Shown: piece after piece, positions 47,751-58,368 of the stretch
How positions within the stretch are numbered: position 1 is the first letter of the stretch
Layout of the letters: each line of letters starts with the position of its first letter
NCBI GenBank assembly: GCA_018881555.1
Contig: JACAXG010000018.1
Coordinates: 1,877,561 to 1,941,560, forward strand
Origin: Amblyornis subalaris
Lineage: Eukaryota > Chordata > Aves > Passeriformes > Ptilonorhynchidae
Direction of reading: 5' to 3'
DNA: 64,000 nucleotides
The notes under the pieces: model-generated
What the model saw: the letters and a program-made list of their open reading frames with translations, nothing else
What the model was told of the DNA's origin: nothing
Database searches by the model: none
Position numbers and translations under genes: made by a program

Positions 47751-50700
47751 CTGAAAGAATAAACAAGAAAAATAAACCAAAATTGTAGACAGTTTTTAAA
47801 ATGCTATAATTCTCTCAAACTAAAATAATTTTGATAAAAGAAAGGTGCTTGCTATATAANTTCTGTACTCACTCGTTTCAGCTGCCTCTCTTGAGGCTGC
47901 CAAAACAAAGTTGCAAAAAGATAAATGTTCCTTTGTTGGGTCCCTGTTCCCTACACACGTATCCCTTGTTGGCTGTGGGAAAGGAGTGTGTGAAAAGGGT
48001 TGATGGCATCAGGGAAAGGAGCCATCTCCTGAAGTCAGTCCCAGGCTGAGGTCACTCAGGGGATAAATACTTTTCCCCAAAGGCCTGTGGCTCCTGAGAA
48101 CCAACTGTTTGCTTTGCCTGTCAGCAGGATTTTCTCTGCTCAATATATCAAGCCCCAGCGACCAGCTGGCTGGTTTGATCTGCCCGTAGTAATCAGCTGG
48201 CATCTTTCAGGTTTGTAGACATTTCTTCTCCTCTAGTTAGCACCCCAGCATAAGCCAACTGAAACATCTATCAAGAAAATCATTGTTAGAGCTGCTACTC
48301 TCATCAGCCAAAGAGTGGCACTTGCCTTTGTTCCTGAAATAAAGGTAGAAGTTGAAAGCCTAAATACCACAGACCATATTTTGGTTGCTACATTTCAGCC
48401 TAGTTCCATTGAATTCACTTGTCTCTGCTGATTTATGCTGTCTGTGACTCAGGTTTAAAAAAAACTAATTAAAGGAAATTTGGAAACAGTATTTCTCATT
48501 TCTCTACCTTTAATCCAAGTTATTTCTAAAATATATAGCAGCACAGACAAGCAAACACAGATGNATTTCCTAACTTTAAAAAAGAGTATGAGGGGGGAAA
48601 GAAGGTTAAGTACATGTGAGAAGTAACAATCAAGGAAGAAGCTCAGCTAGTGTAGGCATTATGTTTTGCATTTTGATTGACATACCTCCTTGTGAAGTAG
48701 ATTTTGCAGCTTTTTATTTTAACAAAAATATTTTTAATAGTTTTTCACATACCATATTTTCAGCCTCTACTGTACCTGCATAAGTCTGAAGTTAAACCAT
48801 GTGGCTCTTGAATATTTTCGCGAGAATCATCTTTTTCTGCTGATTCAGGTGATTGGGACATCTGTCTTCTGGAATTTGTTTTTTCCCCTGAATTGCCAAA
48901 TGCACGTGGATTAAAGAAAAAAGAATCACATATAGTAGAGCTTGTTTGGTTTCGATTAACCTAAAGCAAAAAAAATACAGTCTAACACTTCATACATACT
49001 ATGAATATGTATATACATATATTATTATTATATACATATATATATGTATATATACATATATATACATATATATATATATGTAATATATTATTATATACAT
49101 ATTATTATTATTATTCCAAGGAAATCACTCCACTTTACATTAGACTAGCACACTGCTTTTTTACCATTGGTTAGTTCTCACACAGCAGACCTTGAACTTT
49201 CACACTTGCTGAACACTGAAGTTTTCAGACACTGCAACAGTTGAAAGCCCTGTCACATATTTTCTTAGCAAGTAATTGAAAATGTCTTTTTATTACCAGC
49301 AAACAGAAGAAAAGCCGGTTCATATTTTTGAGTGATTTGAATCATATGAACAATATGATGTTAAAAATTCACTGCTTTTAGAGCCCTGAACTAAGCTTCC
49401 ACATGTGTCCCTGGGGTCATGATGCCTACCAGGGCAAACTGGCCCTGTGCATGCTTGAGAAACAACAACTGGCGAGTGAGACTTCAAAATTGTGCAGGTG
49501 AGTGAGCTGATTTTCCCTTTCAGGCACCCATCTTGCCTTTCAGTGTCTTTCAAATGTAATGCCAAATGTTTCATTCTGATAATGACAGGAGGATTCCATG
49601 GCTCAAAGGATGACACTTGTACACTCCATCTGAAACGTGGACTAGGAAACACAACTGCTATACTGACACTTTGTCACTAAGCATCTCTTGAAGAACNAAT
49701 TAGTCTAATTTGCTAAGACTACAGTAAATTCATATAAATATTTCAAGCTTCCTGATTCAGTAAGATTTTACTTTTGAGTTATGTGTGTGGGAAGGCAATT
49801 TTCCATTCTACCATGAGAATGAAAGCTGGGTGATTCAACTCTTCTGTTCTCCCAAAGATTAAGTAATTGAGGTGAACAGAGTTGTTTCTAAAGGACATGA
49901 TAAAGACATGAAAAATGTTTTGGTTGAAGCAGGGCAAAGCCTTACCTCAGTGGACACAATGTAATCTATTGGCTACCCGCTGCTCTGGAGTGAGGAAAGG
50001 TGACGCTTGCTTGTGGCTGTGCTGCTGGAGAACTGTCTGACCTTGAAAGGTTGCATTACTTTTCTACATCTCAGTTAGGGAAATGGCACAGATGAAAAAT
50101 CTCCCCTGAAAATCTAGTGTGTTATATTGCAAAATCTGCACTGATATGTGGAATTAAGTGAGAGTTTTTAAACAATTCAGGATAGTACCCACCTGCTGGT
50201 TTGCTCTTTTTGGAAGGCTGCTTCTTCTTCACAGTCACTGGAACTCGGGTCAGCACAGCCAACTCACTCACTAAGTCCTGCTCTGCTTCCTGCACACAAG
50301 GACAAACCAGCCATCAGTTAACACAGCTCGATTCTAGGTTATGTTATTCTACATGTGGAATGAAAAACAAGCATGTCACTGCAGAAACATAGGAAACAAT
50401 ATGGTCAGCATCATTTCTACAAGACAGTGGTGAATCTTAGTACTGATTTCAACTAGGGTAGCAAAGAGACCCCCACAATCTGTCCTATGTTTTGCCATTG
50501 AATGCTTCAGATCCATGAACCATTTTACCCTCATTTACCCTTAGTTGATTCTCCAGCTCGGTTTCTATGTGGTGCAGTCCCAGCAGCTTCTGTTTCAGAG
50601 ACTCCAAACGAATTTGTTGCCGCAGTTCAAACTGAGCCAAAACCTTCTTTTGCTGCAGCACTATCCTGGTAAGAGAAATGTGAATGTGCAGATGTTGTTC

Positions 50701-53700
50701 AGTTCAAGGGAGGAATACAATCCTGTCAAAGTCTATTTAGAAGATATTGTAGAGAGAAAGGCTCATTAACAGTACTGGCTCAGCAAGCTTCTGCTGGCAC
50801 AGAAAATTTTGTGGTAGATTTTTAGATAGATTTACTTATTTTAAAAAGCCACCTTGGCTGTCCATAGGATACAAGGTCCTTTTGGAGGTAGGAGTTACAG
50901 CAGGAGTTTGGGGTGTCCATGCCTGGACTTCGGGAGCTGGAGTTTAGCTCTAAAATTGAAGTCTGCTTTCAAAACCATTCTGTGTTGCTAAAGACAGCTN
51001 TATTGTCTGCTTGCCAAAGGAACAAGCTGTTCAAAGATCAGGTGTGGGGATAAGGGATTACGGATTAGGCATTTCATCCAGGGCTCTTCAGTACCAGACT
51101 GAAAGTGAGCTAGAAATATGGTAATTCAAAACTTGGCAATTGAAAGCACTGACAACTGTATTCTTCACTTGTTTTACTTTTCTGATGAAGGATTATTATT
51201 AATACAGTACAACCCAAATGGCTGCAACTTTGCTGAATCTGTATTTCTTCTGTTTTCTTGTCTGATCTACCTTAAAGCAATGCTGTCAATTGCCCATCAA
51301 ACTCCTCAGGGAAGAAGGTAACACAAATTGTTTCTGACATCTACACATCAAGAAGTTGCTATTGTAATGGTCACTACTTACAGAGGTTAGCTTTCAAAAT
51401 TTGCTTTTTGAACTCACACTCATAACCTTGCACCAACGGCAAAAAGAAATAAAGCAATAAAACAACGTCGAGTTTTATAGAAGTTAAATTAAAGGAAACT
51501 TTGCCATTAATTTAAAAAGGACTGGAATTTGACTGTAAAAGAAATCATAATGGCAAACAGGAAAATGGGTTTGATTACTGATGGTTATGAGATCAGTTTA
51601 GGTGCTGAATAGTTACATTCTTCAATACCACACTTGTGCTTGTGTGAAGGCAAATTTCATTGTATTTTGTTTCAAGATACTAGAATAGATTACGGGAGAA
51701 AAAAAAATGAGACAACAGCTACAAGTGAATTTATGTGTTAGAATAAATGATAAATTTGATAATGAATAACAGATCTTGTATGAAGCCCTTTATTACATAA
51801 ATCCATTTCTATAGTAATTCAAACAGGGATGAAAAAAGGTGAGCAATGATTTCTTTCAATTTAGAAGAAACAAAATGTCTAAAAAAAGAATAAAGCTCTT
51901 CACAATGTCAAAATTGCAGATGCTGTGTTGTTCTGGATAATAAACCAAGAGTAAATACATAAAATGATGACAAAAATGTATCATGTACCTGACAAACCAT
52001 AGAGCTTTTTATGACAACTTACTCCTTTTTAATTGCAGTGCTTTTCGTCTGGACTTTAAGTTTCAAAAAATCAGTAATTAATTAAATGTTATTTTTNTTT
52101 AATTAACATTTGAAGGATTCCCCTCTAAATTTAGTGCAAGTAATTTTGATTGTCCATGGCATTCCCTGAGAACTTCTTGCCATTTTGAGTATTTTTTGGG
52201 CTTCAAACATTTTCTCTTCATTTTGGTATTTGTTTTCTCCACAGCAAACTAACAAACACTTTTGATGTTCAAAGTAGAAAGGAATGTAGTGAATTAGACA
52301 GCATTGGTTCCCATCCTACATTTATGTTAAATTTCTCTTAAAACTTGGCATATGTTTTGAAGTTATATTTCATTCTCTCTTTTCAAACAGTCTAAGTATA
52401 GTTCTTCAATCTGTAACTAATGACCATCAAAAAGTTTATTTAATAAGAAAGTAATTCTCTGANATCAAAGGGCAGACGTCATTTGGCAACAGATATTTCT
52501 TCTCCATCAAAGACAAACATAAAATGCAAACTCGAGACATTTATTCAGCTAGACATTTATGTAGATCTGCAATCACTCACAAAGTTTAAATAGGCAGCAG
52601 TGCTGCTGCCTGGTCTAACCTTTGGTGGACTGTGGATGACACATTCAGGAGGCCTTTGGTGTGTTTTTCTCTCAATGCCAGTTCATTCTCCTGTTTATTC
52701 TTCAGTCTGATCCTTTCATTTCTTTCTGCTGAAAGAATGTTTTTGTAAAATTTTCTGCTCAAAATTACAAACTCTGAGTTGTGACAACCTTCATCACAAA
52801 TTAATCCTGGTTCTAGGTAGTGTTTCCAAAGTTACTGCTCCCTAGGGACATCAAGTACTTCTTACATACTCTGCNACTGTGATCTGTTGCACAGAGGATA
52901 CTTTGTGCATCACGTAGCTGAGATGGAAATGTCACTGAATTCCTATTCTACCTACTTCTTCCACTAGGCTAACTGATTAACATGAAATTCAAAGCAGAAA
53001 TTTTATAAAAAGACCTTGATGCCTTCAGCAAGAATTATAATATCTAAACAAAAAATGCAATATAAAGAAAACCTCCACTCAGAGGCCGCTTAGTCCTGGG
53101 AATGCGTAACTTCATGAGATTTCCCCTCAACTGACAGCAAACTATTCTGGTTACTTTTGCTTATGCTCATATTCTCTGATTAAGTCAGTGCTTATCTGCT
53201 GATCAGGCTCCTGAGTCTGGCCCCTGAAGTCCTGCCTGGCAGCAAGGCTTGGGGCACATCTGACAGACAGGACCTCGCACCACCACTTTTAAATAAAACA
53301 GGAGGGAGATGGATGGGTATGTAACAGATCAGGGTACATAACCTTCATCTGGGGAGCATCCAACCTTTTCTGAACGCTCAGAGAGGCTGACAGGCAGCGT
53401 TCCTACCAACTGCACCATCAGGGAGCAGTTACTGAGTGTACTCTGNGCTTGGCTGGCCTGGTTGTGCGAGGAGAGGTACTCTCCACCTTTTTTCCTGTGG
53501 CTGTGCCAGGCAGACTAAATTCAGATTTACTAGGCCAAGGGACNCCAGAAGAAGCAAAATCCTCTAGTCTTACATTAATCACAGTCACTGGGAGAGAGAA
53601 TTGTCTAATAGTTGTCAATATCATACATACCTTGTAAGGATTTCAACTGTTGAAGCTTTTTCCCTTCATAGCCTTCTGTGATTTTTCCTAATTGCTGGTA

Positions 53701-56700
53701 GTAGTTTTGCACCAGTCTATTGATATTATTGCTGGTCCCATACACACTTTCGACAGCAGATTCCACCAGTCTCTCCTGTATCACACAGTACAAGTCACAG
53801 TTCATTTTCCAAGCCCAAAAGGGTTTTGATCTGTTTAAAAAAACCCAATCTAATTTGGTATGTGCACACAAAATTGTGAATTTAAAACGTGGCTTTAAAA
53901 ATATGGCAGGCTGGGATGCTGAAAACCATGCAACATTTCAACATGAAATATTGCAGCAAAATCTTACTAGTTTGCCTCATCTCCACCTGGGAAGGGGTCA
54001 TTCCCCTATCTGTTGAATCTCTACAGCCCATTTTAACAGTCAATCCAACTGCCAGCAAAGTAAGCTAATATATCTGTAGCTCTACATTGACTTTCCATTA
54101 CACAGAAAAGCCAAATATTTACTTTGGAAAAAATCTATTAATCTATGAAGCAAGTTTTAATTTTAATTGTATTTAACTATTTATCTATGAAATAATTTTA
54201 AGCTGTTATTATACAAACACTATTAATTTGTCATAAAACCTGTATCAGCAGATAACCATCTCCACTTCTTTCTCCTTTTTGTTATTCTCTGCCATGAAGA
54301 ATTCTTACAATTTTTATCCTGTTCCAGTGTTTGACTTAATAAAACCTGTTTCGGCTGCTGTAGCAAATACTGTACTGCTACATAAGTGTTAGCTTGTAAA
54401 TACTTTGCAAGTTATGCTCAGTTGTAACACAGGTTGCAATGGTCTTCTGCTGATACTTCCAGGCATAGGGTAATGCACAAATGAAATTGCCTTCCATCTT
54501 AGCAAAGTAGCCCTCATTTTGTTTGGAAAACCACTGCTGAACATTTCCGTACCTTGAAGTCCTGTCCATCATCTGAACTCTTTTTTTCAGCTTCCCCTCG
54601 GGCGTGCTGCAGCAGTGTCTGCCCAATCACCTGCTCCATGTGCTGTTGAAGAAACTGAAGAGCTTCTTGGATTTCTGTGACTAGCTGCTGGTGAAATTCT
54701 AAATTGGTTTCTTGTGTTTCTTCTTCAAGCTTCTCCTCCTCCTCATGAATGTGGGACTCCTGGTAATCAGACAAAAAGATAGTACTGCCATTTAAATATG
54801 TTAACAAGTTTAGNCAGCTTCACTTTGAAAGAAAGTCCTGCACCCATGCAGAATGTTACAGTTTTAATAATTATAATAATATAATTTACAGTGGAAGCTT
54901 GTACAGTAATTTAACACATTTGTCTTGACAACAGAACTGTAGCCTCTGTCATGATATGTACAGTAAAAGTTGCATCCTGTCCCATTAGTCATTTCCAAGT
55001 GATGTATTCACATGTATGTGAAATATCCTGACTCCATGAAGGGATAATTGTGTATGCCTTGATAAAAGGCACAGGAGCAAGGCAAGCTGTGCACCAGGAA
55101 CACNGGTACAGTTTGTGTGGTCTGCCTGCAAAAAACTTGGTATATTGGTACTTAGGAGTACCAATACCCCTGGGAGTACCAATGGCCCTCGGGACAGGTC
55201 ACGAACATGTGTAATAGCACTTGAAAACCACTTGCAGAGCATCCTCTGGTGGTGAGTTCTAAAGCTTATCCACACATTTCTTAATTCTGAACTTGTCGTC
55301 TAGTAACTTTGCTAAGTGCTCTCTTCTTTCATTAGAAACATGTGAAAAATTNTTCTCCATTCACAAATTTTATGCCAGTTTTAAAACCTATGATATTGCA
55401 GAAGACAACTGTTTTTTAGGCTAAAGAGTTCAAACAACCTTTGAGGTCTTTGGACCATCCTTGCCTCCATTTTCTCTGCTTCTTTTTAAACTTACTTTTC
55501 ACCTAAACTCTCTTTAGTGAACAGTAGTATATGCTCACCAGCACGACCTGTTCTATCATCCTTAAGTGTACTAGTCAGCTATAGATGGCCTTCTNTTGTG
55601 TTGCTGATGTCCTTCTTATATTTATATACTCATTTAAGGCTAAATAATACTAAATTATTCTGAGGGATTTGACAGTACCTATTTGATGCCTTCTTGGAAA
55701 TATGAAATGCAAGTAAAAAAAGAACCTGCTTAGCCCACATTCATCTGTAGAAAATAATAATGTTTCTGCTAATGCTAGGTTGTTCTGACATGTTTATATT
55801 TCTAGCTCAGACGTATGTTTTTGAGTTTTTTTAGACAGTTGGAATGTCATTAAACTGTTTCTCCTTTTTTTAGAGACCCAATGTCACGTGATTATGCCCA
55901 AGCTAGGATTCACTACACTTGTTCTACATTCTATATGAAATCAATGGATAGACATGACATTGTCCATCAGTATAAAACCGGCCCAAGCAAAAATTAAGTT
56001 TAGGTAAAACACAGTATGTCTAAAAATCTGGTAGAGTGTCTGAAATTAGCCTTTTCCTTAATTCCTTATAGATTGGTTCTTGTTTTGGAGGTTGTTTGTA
56101 ACACGTTTTTTCTCTCCTGACTTTTCACAATTCCACACCTGTACCCTACTTTTTCAGCAGCAAGGATCTTATGTGTGTATTTTTAGGCACTTCCTTGTGA
56201 GATGGGTTTTAGCTGGACCTGGAAAGAGGCTGTAATGGAAAGAGGCCAAAGGAACACTTATACCTGGGGACATTTCATTTTCATTAGGGAACACAGTGAT
56301 TGCATCAATTANTGTCTCCATGGGAGCTAAGTAAGAGGGAGTAGTGGAAAGCAAGAGGAATGCAGTGATATGCGTTTGTATTTTATTATTTTATACTCTA
56401 TTTCTTCTGAAGGTTAATGACTTTTAAGATTTTCAAACCTAACAGAAACTGCTTCAATTGACATTTTTCAAATACGGAAATGGCAGGACACAGATTTTNC
56501 TTATTCCTCTTCCACGTAGAGATTGAGGGTTTGTATTACGCAAATCAAAATTAGAGGGATATAAAATATTATCTCTCAGCTCATTACATAGCAACAGCAC
56601 GGAGCACAGAGCTGCAAAGTGTTTGATGGGTTCAACCCATACGTGCAGCAGCAGTAGGTTGGGCAGGGGCTATCACTGGCAACTGCTAGGAGGGTTGTCT

Positions 56701-58368
56701 GAGGTTGAAATATGAAATTTAGTGTTGTTCTAGGTAAATAGCCAACGTAGTTAATTAAATAACCAACAACACTTAATAGATCAACACCAAAAACCAGTCA
56801 CAAACAGANTTAAACGTGACCTAGGGGAATACTATGTCTAAAAATCCCGTAAACTTTCTTTAGTCTTCTTGAACTACAGTAGCCAGATAATTTGGAAGGA
56901 TTTCAAGGGAATGGATGCTGAANGTCTTACGGACAGAGGAGAGAGAAAAGAGAACGAAAAATTATGACATAGTATAGAAGTATAGGTGCTAGGTGTGGTA
57001 GGAATAAGAATTTCTCCTAATGTTCAAGTAAGAACTTCTCAAGTGCATACTATGATCCTTAACAGAATTAGTAGGAGTTTATCTTACCCTTAGTAAGACT
57101 TCTGCAGTAGCTTTGCAGAAGTCCTTTATACATGTTGGCATTCTTGCCTTCTTGCACTAGTATTTTCATATAAATAAATCACTAAATAAGCTCGCTATGA
57201 TAACACATATCACTGATAGCTATACATTAGATAAAGTATCAGGGAATTTAAAATGTCTGCCCAAACTACAACAGGTACCTCCTATGCCAGCAGTTGTTAC
57301 ATTTTTCACAGAGAACATTTTTCTTTCTACTTGGAGCTTGAACCTTTTTTTTTTGTTTAGATCTTCCATGGCTACTTCTAATGCCAAATATCATAGCATA
57401 TGAGACCTCTGGAGACAACCCACCTGGACACTGTACCTACCACTGCCTTCTGTAACTGCCACTGGTCCTCATCTTGGCACGGGGAGGATCCCTTCTGCAG
57501 GGTATGTTGCTCTCTCAGCTCCTGAAGCAAGCTCTTCTTTCTGGACAATCTCATGCATGCCAGGGCTGCCATTCCAACTCTTCGGAAGGTTAACCTTCTG
57601 AGTACTGAACACAGCAGAAGTCGGTGCTTTTGCAATATATAGTTAACAGACCTGTAAAAAGGACCATGAAAAATCCATCAGCGAAGCTGCTTGCTGATTT
57701 TGCACACCTATGTTAAGCAAAGTCACTGCTCAAAGGTGAAAAGAGTTATTCTTCACTCTGTGTAATGTCTTTTCATACAAAGAATGCCTTGGAAAGCTGC
57801 TCAGATGTAAAGAATGGGTATTGCTGTGTTAGACTTCTAGTTCTGTCACACTGAAGTTAAATTAAAATAAAACTGGGAATAAAAGAGTTAAGTAACCATC
57901 TATATGCTGCTGGACTGAATATTTTATCTTGCAGGATATGCAACTCCAATGTGACGTGGAGTGCAGAGAGAGGCTGGTTCAAGACTAGAAACCACTCACA
58001 AACATAGTAAATACACACAAAACAAACCAGTGACAAGTCACATAAGACTACTTTTTCTACTTTCCAGGAGTCATGATATGTCTATTTTTTTTTAATTTGC
58101 TTTTGATACTCAGACAAAAAACTAAAGCAATTGCATCTCCGTCTTGAAGATGCTTATAATCCCCAATACTGNTTTCCACAATGTAATGTACACAAGTTTT
58201 TTCTCTGCAGGCAACAGTGAAGTTTTACCCCAATGCTTACTGATGAAACCATGCTTACTCATCACTGAGGCATCCTAGTCTGCTTACGACACCTTGAATT
58301 ATCTTCTCTTGTTTCTCAGACAGGTGCTTTTGCATCACAGCAGACAGAGCATATTCTGTTATCCATAG
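47669..58368 (-). CDS. EVC: EVC, Ellis-van Creveld protein, C-terminal half (10 exons; 5' part off window)
   Basis: EVC works with EVC2 at the base of the primary cilium and transmits Hedgehog signals downstream of Smoothened (family knowledge). Ten minus-strand exons of 110, 211, 207, 145, 109, 127, 97, 65, 185 and 82 nt join in frame to a TAG at 47671-47669, giving 445 residues. Matches to human EVC run along the whole stretch: [62 protein letters not shown], and a final NSKMLKKK. The segment is rich in Glu, Gln, Lys and Leu, as expected of coiled coil. The first exon here matches human codons near 593-629. The N-terminal transmembrane part and earlier exons lie beyond 64000. The last four exons are poorly conserved and less certain. 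Confidence 0.95.
47751..48775 (-). other. EVC: EVC intron before terminal exon
   Basis: 1.0 kb of unique, AT-rich sequence, with nothing recognisable. Confidence 0.8.
48776..48960 (-). CDS. EVC: EVC coding exon, 185 nt
   Basis: Acceptor ttgctttag, donor gtacag. It encodes [20 protein letters not shown], then [20 protein letters not shown], resembling human QTSGSLSSKRLSQQESEAG only loosely. It ends with AG, completed to Arg by the last exon. Without the donor the frame would close four codons later. Confidence 0.8.
48961..49976 (-). other. EVC: EVC intron with AT microsatellite
   Basis: 1.0 kb. A TA/CATA and ATT microsatellite (49003-49115) begins about 45 nt from the downstream acceptor. 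Nothing else recognised. Confidence 0.8.
49003..49115. repeat. TATACA/ATT microsatellite
   Basis: About 110 bp of TATATACATATATA-type repeat flanked on both sides by ATTATTATT triplets. Imperfect and highly self-complementary. Confidence 0.95.
49977..50041 (-). CDS. EVC: EVC coding exon, 65 nt (weak donor, probable)
   Basis: Acceptor cctttcaag, donor gtagcc. It encodes (G)[20 protein letters not shown] and Arg. It is inferred because it supplies exactly the phase needed: joining the neighbouring exons directly creates GGT TAA, a stop. A stronger donor, gtaagg, lies 31 nt further on but adds an in-frame TGA. Homology to human here is weak. Confidence 0.7.
50193..50289 (-). CDS. EVC: EVC coding exon, 97 nt
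   Basis: Acceptor tgtgtgcag, donor gtgggt. It encodes [20 protein letters not shown] and then [12 protein letters not shown], plus one base. Human has [20 protein letters not shown]. After this point conservation drops sharply. Confidence 0.94.
50539..50665 (-). CDS. EVC: EVC coding exon, 127 nt
   Basis: Acceptor cttaccag, donor gtaaat. It encodes [20 protein letters not shown] and then [20 protein letters not shown], parallel to human [20 protein letters not shown]. Phase 0 at its 3' end. Confidence 0.95.
50666..52619 (-). other. EVC: EVC intron
   Basis: 2.0 kb of AT-rich unique sequence, with nothing recognisable. Confidence 0.8.
52620..52728 (-). CDS. EVC: EVC coding exon, 109 nt (tandem NAGNAG acceptor)
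   Basis: The acceptor reads tttcagcag, so splicing can start at 52728 (adds Ala) or 52725. The first choice keeps the same length as human LQGERMEN. It encodes [20 protein letters not shown] and ends STVHQ plus AG. Donor gttaga. Confidence 0.9.
52729..53630 (-). other. EVC: EVC intron
   Basis: 0.9 kb of unique sequence, with nothing recognisable. Confidence 0.8.
53631..53775 (-). CDS. EVC: EVC coding exon, 145 nt
   Basis: Acceptor gtgatacag, donor gtatgt. It encodes [20 protein letters not shown], then [20 protein letters not shown], ending KSLQ plus one base. It is among the best-conserved EVC segments here. Confidence 0.96.
53776..54552 (-). other. EVC: EVC intron
   Basis: 0.8 kb of unique sequence, with nothing recognisable. 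Confidence 0.8.
54553..54759 (-). CDS. EVC: EVC coding exon, 207 nt (coiled-coil)
   Basis: Phase 0 at both ends, acceptor gattaccag, donor gtacgg. It encodes [20 protein letters not shown] and then [20 protein letters not shown], ending DGQDFK. It is acidic and Gln-rich, as expected of coiled coil, and the same length as the human counterpart (69 codons). Confidence 0.96.
54760..57440 (-). other. EVC: EVC intron with a perfect hairpin
   Basis: 2.7 kb. The only structure seen is a 10-bp perfect inverted repeat at 55143-55166. Otherwise AT-rich unique DNA. Confidence 0.8.
55143..55166. repeat. Perfect 10-bp inverted repeat, 4-nt loop
   Basis: TATTGGTACT, then TAGG, then AGTACCAATA. A third, direct copy of GAGTACCAAT follows at about 55174-55183. 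Function unknown. Confidence 0.9.
57441..57651 (-). CDS. EVC: EVC coding exon, 211 nt
   Basis: Acceptor ttttacag, donor gtaggt. It encodes [20 protein letters not shown], then [20 protein letters not shown], then [15 protein letters not shown]. It is collinear with human without a gap. It ends on a codon boundary. Confidence 0.95.
57652..58258 (-). other. EVC: EVC intron
   Basis: 0.6 kb of unique sequence, with nothing recognisable. Confidence 0.8.
58259..58368 (-). CDS. EVC: EVC coding exon (first in window; matches human exon 13)
   Basis: 110 nt after ctgctttag, donor gtaagc. It encodes [20 protein letters not shown], then [17 protein letters not shown], parallel to human VWMEECALSSVLQTHL. 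It ends with GA, completed to Glu by the next exon. Length and phase agree with human exon 13, whose end is c.1886 by my recall of a known splice mutation. Confidence 0.9.
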
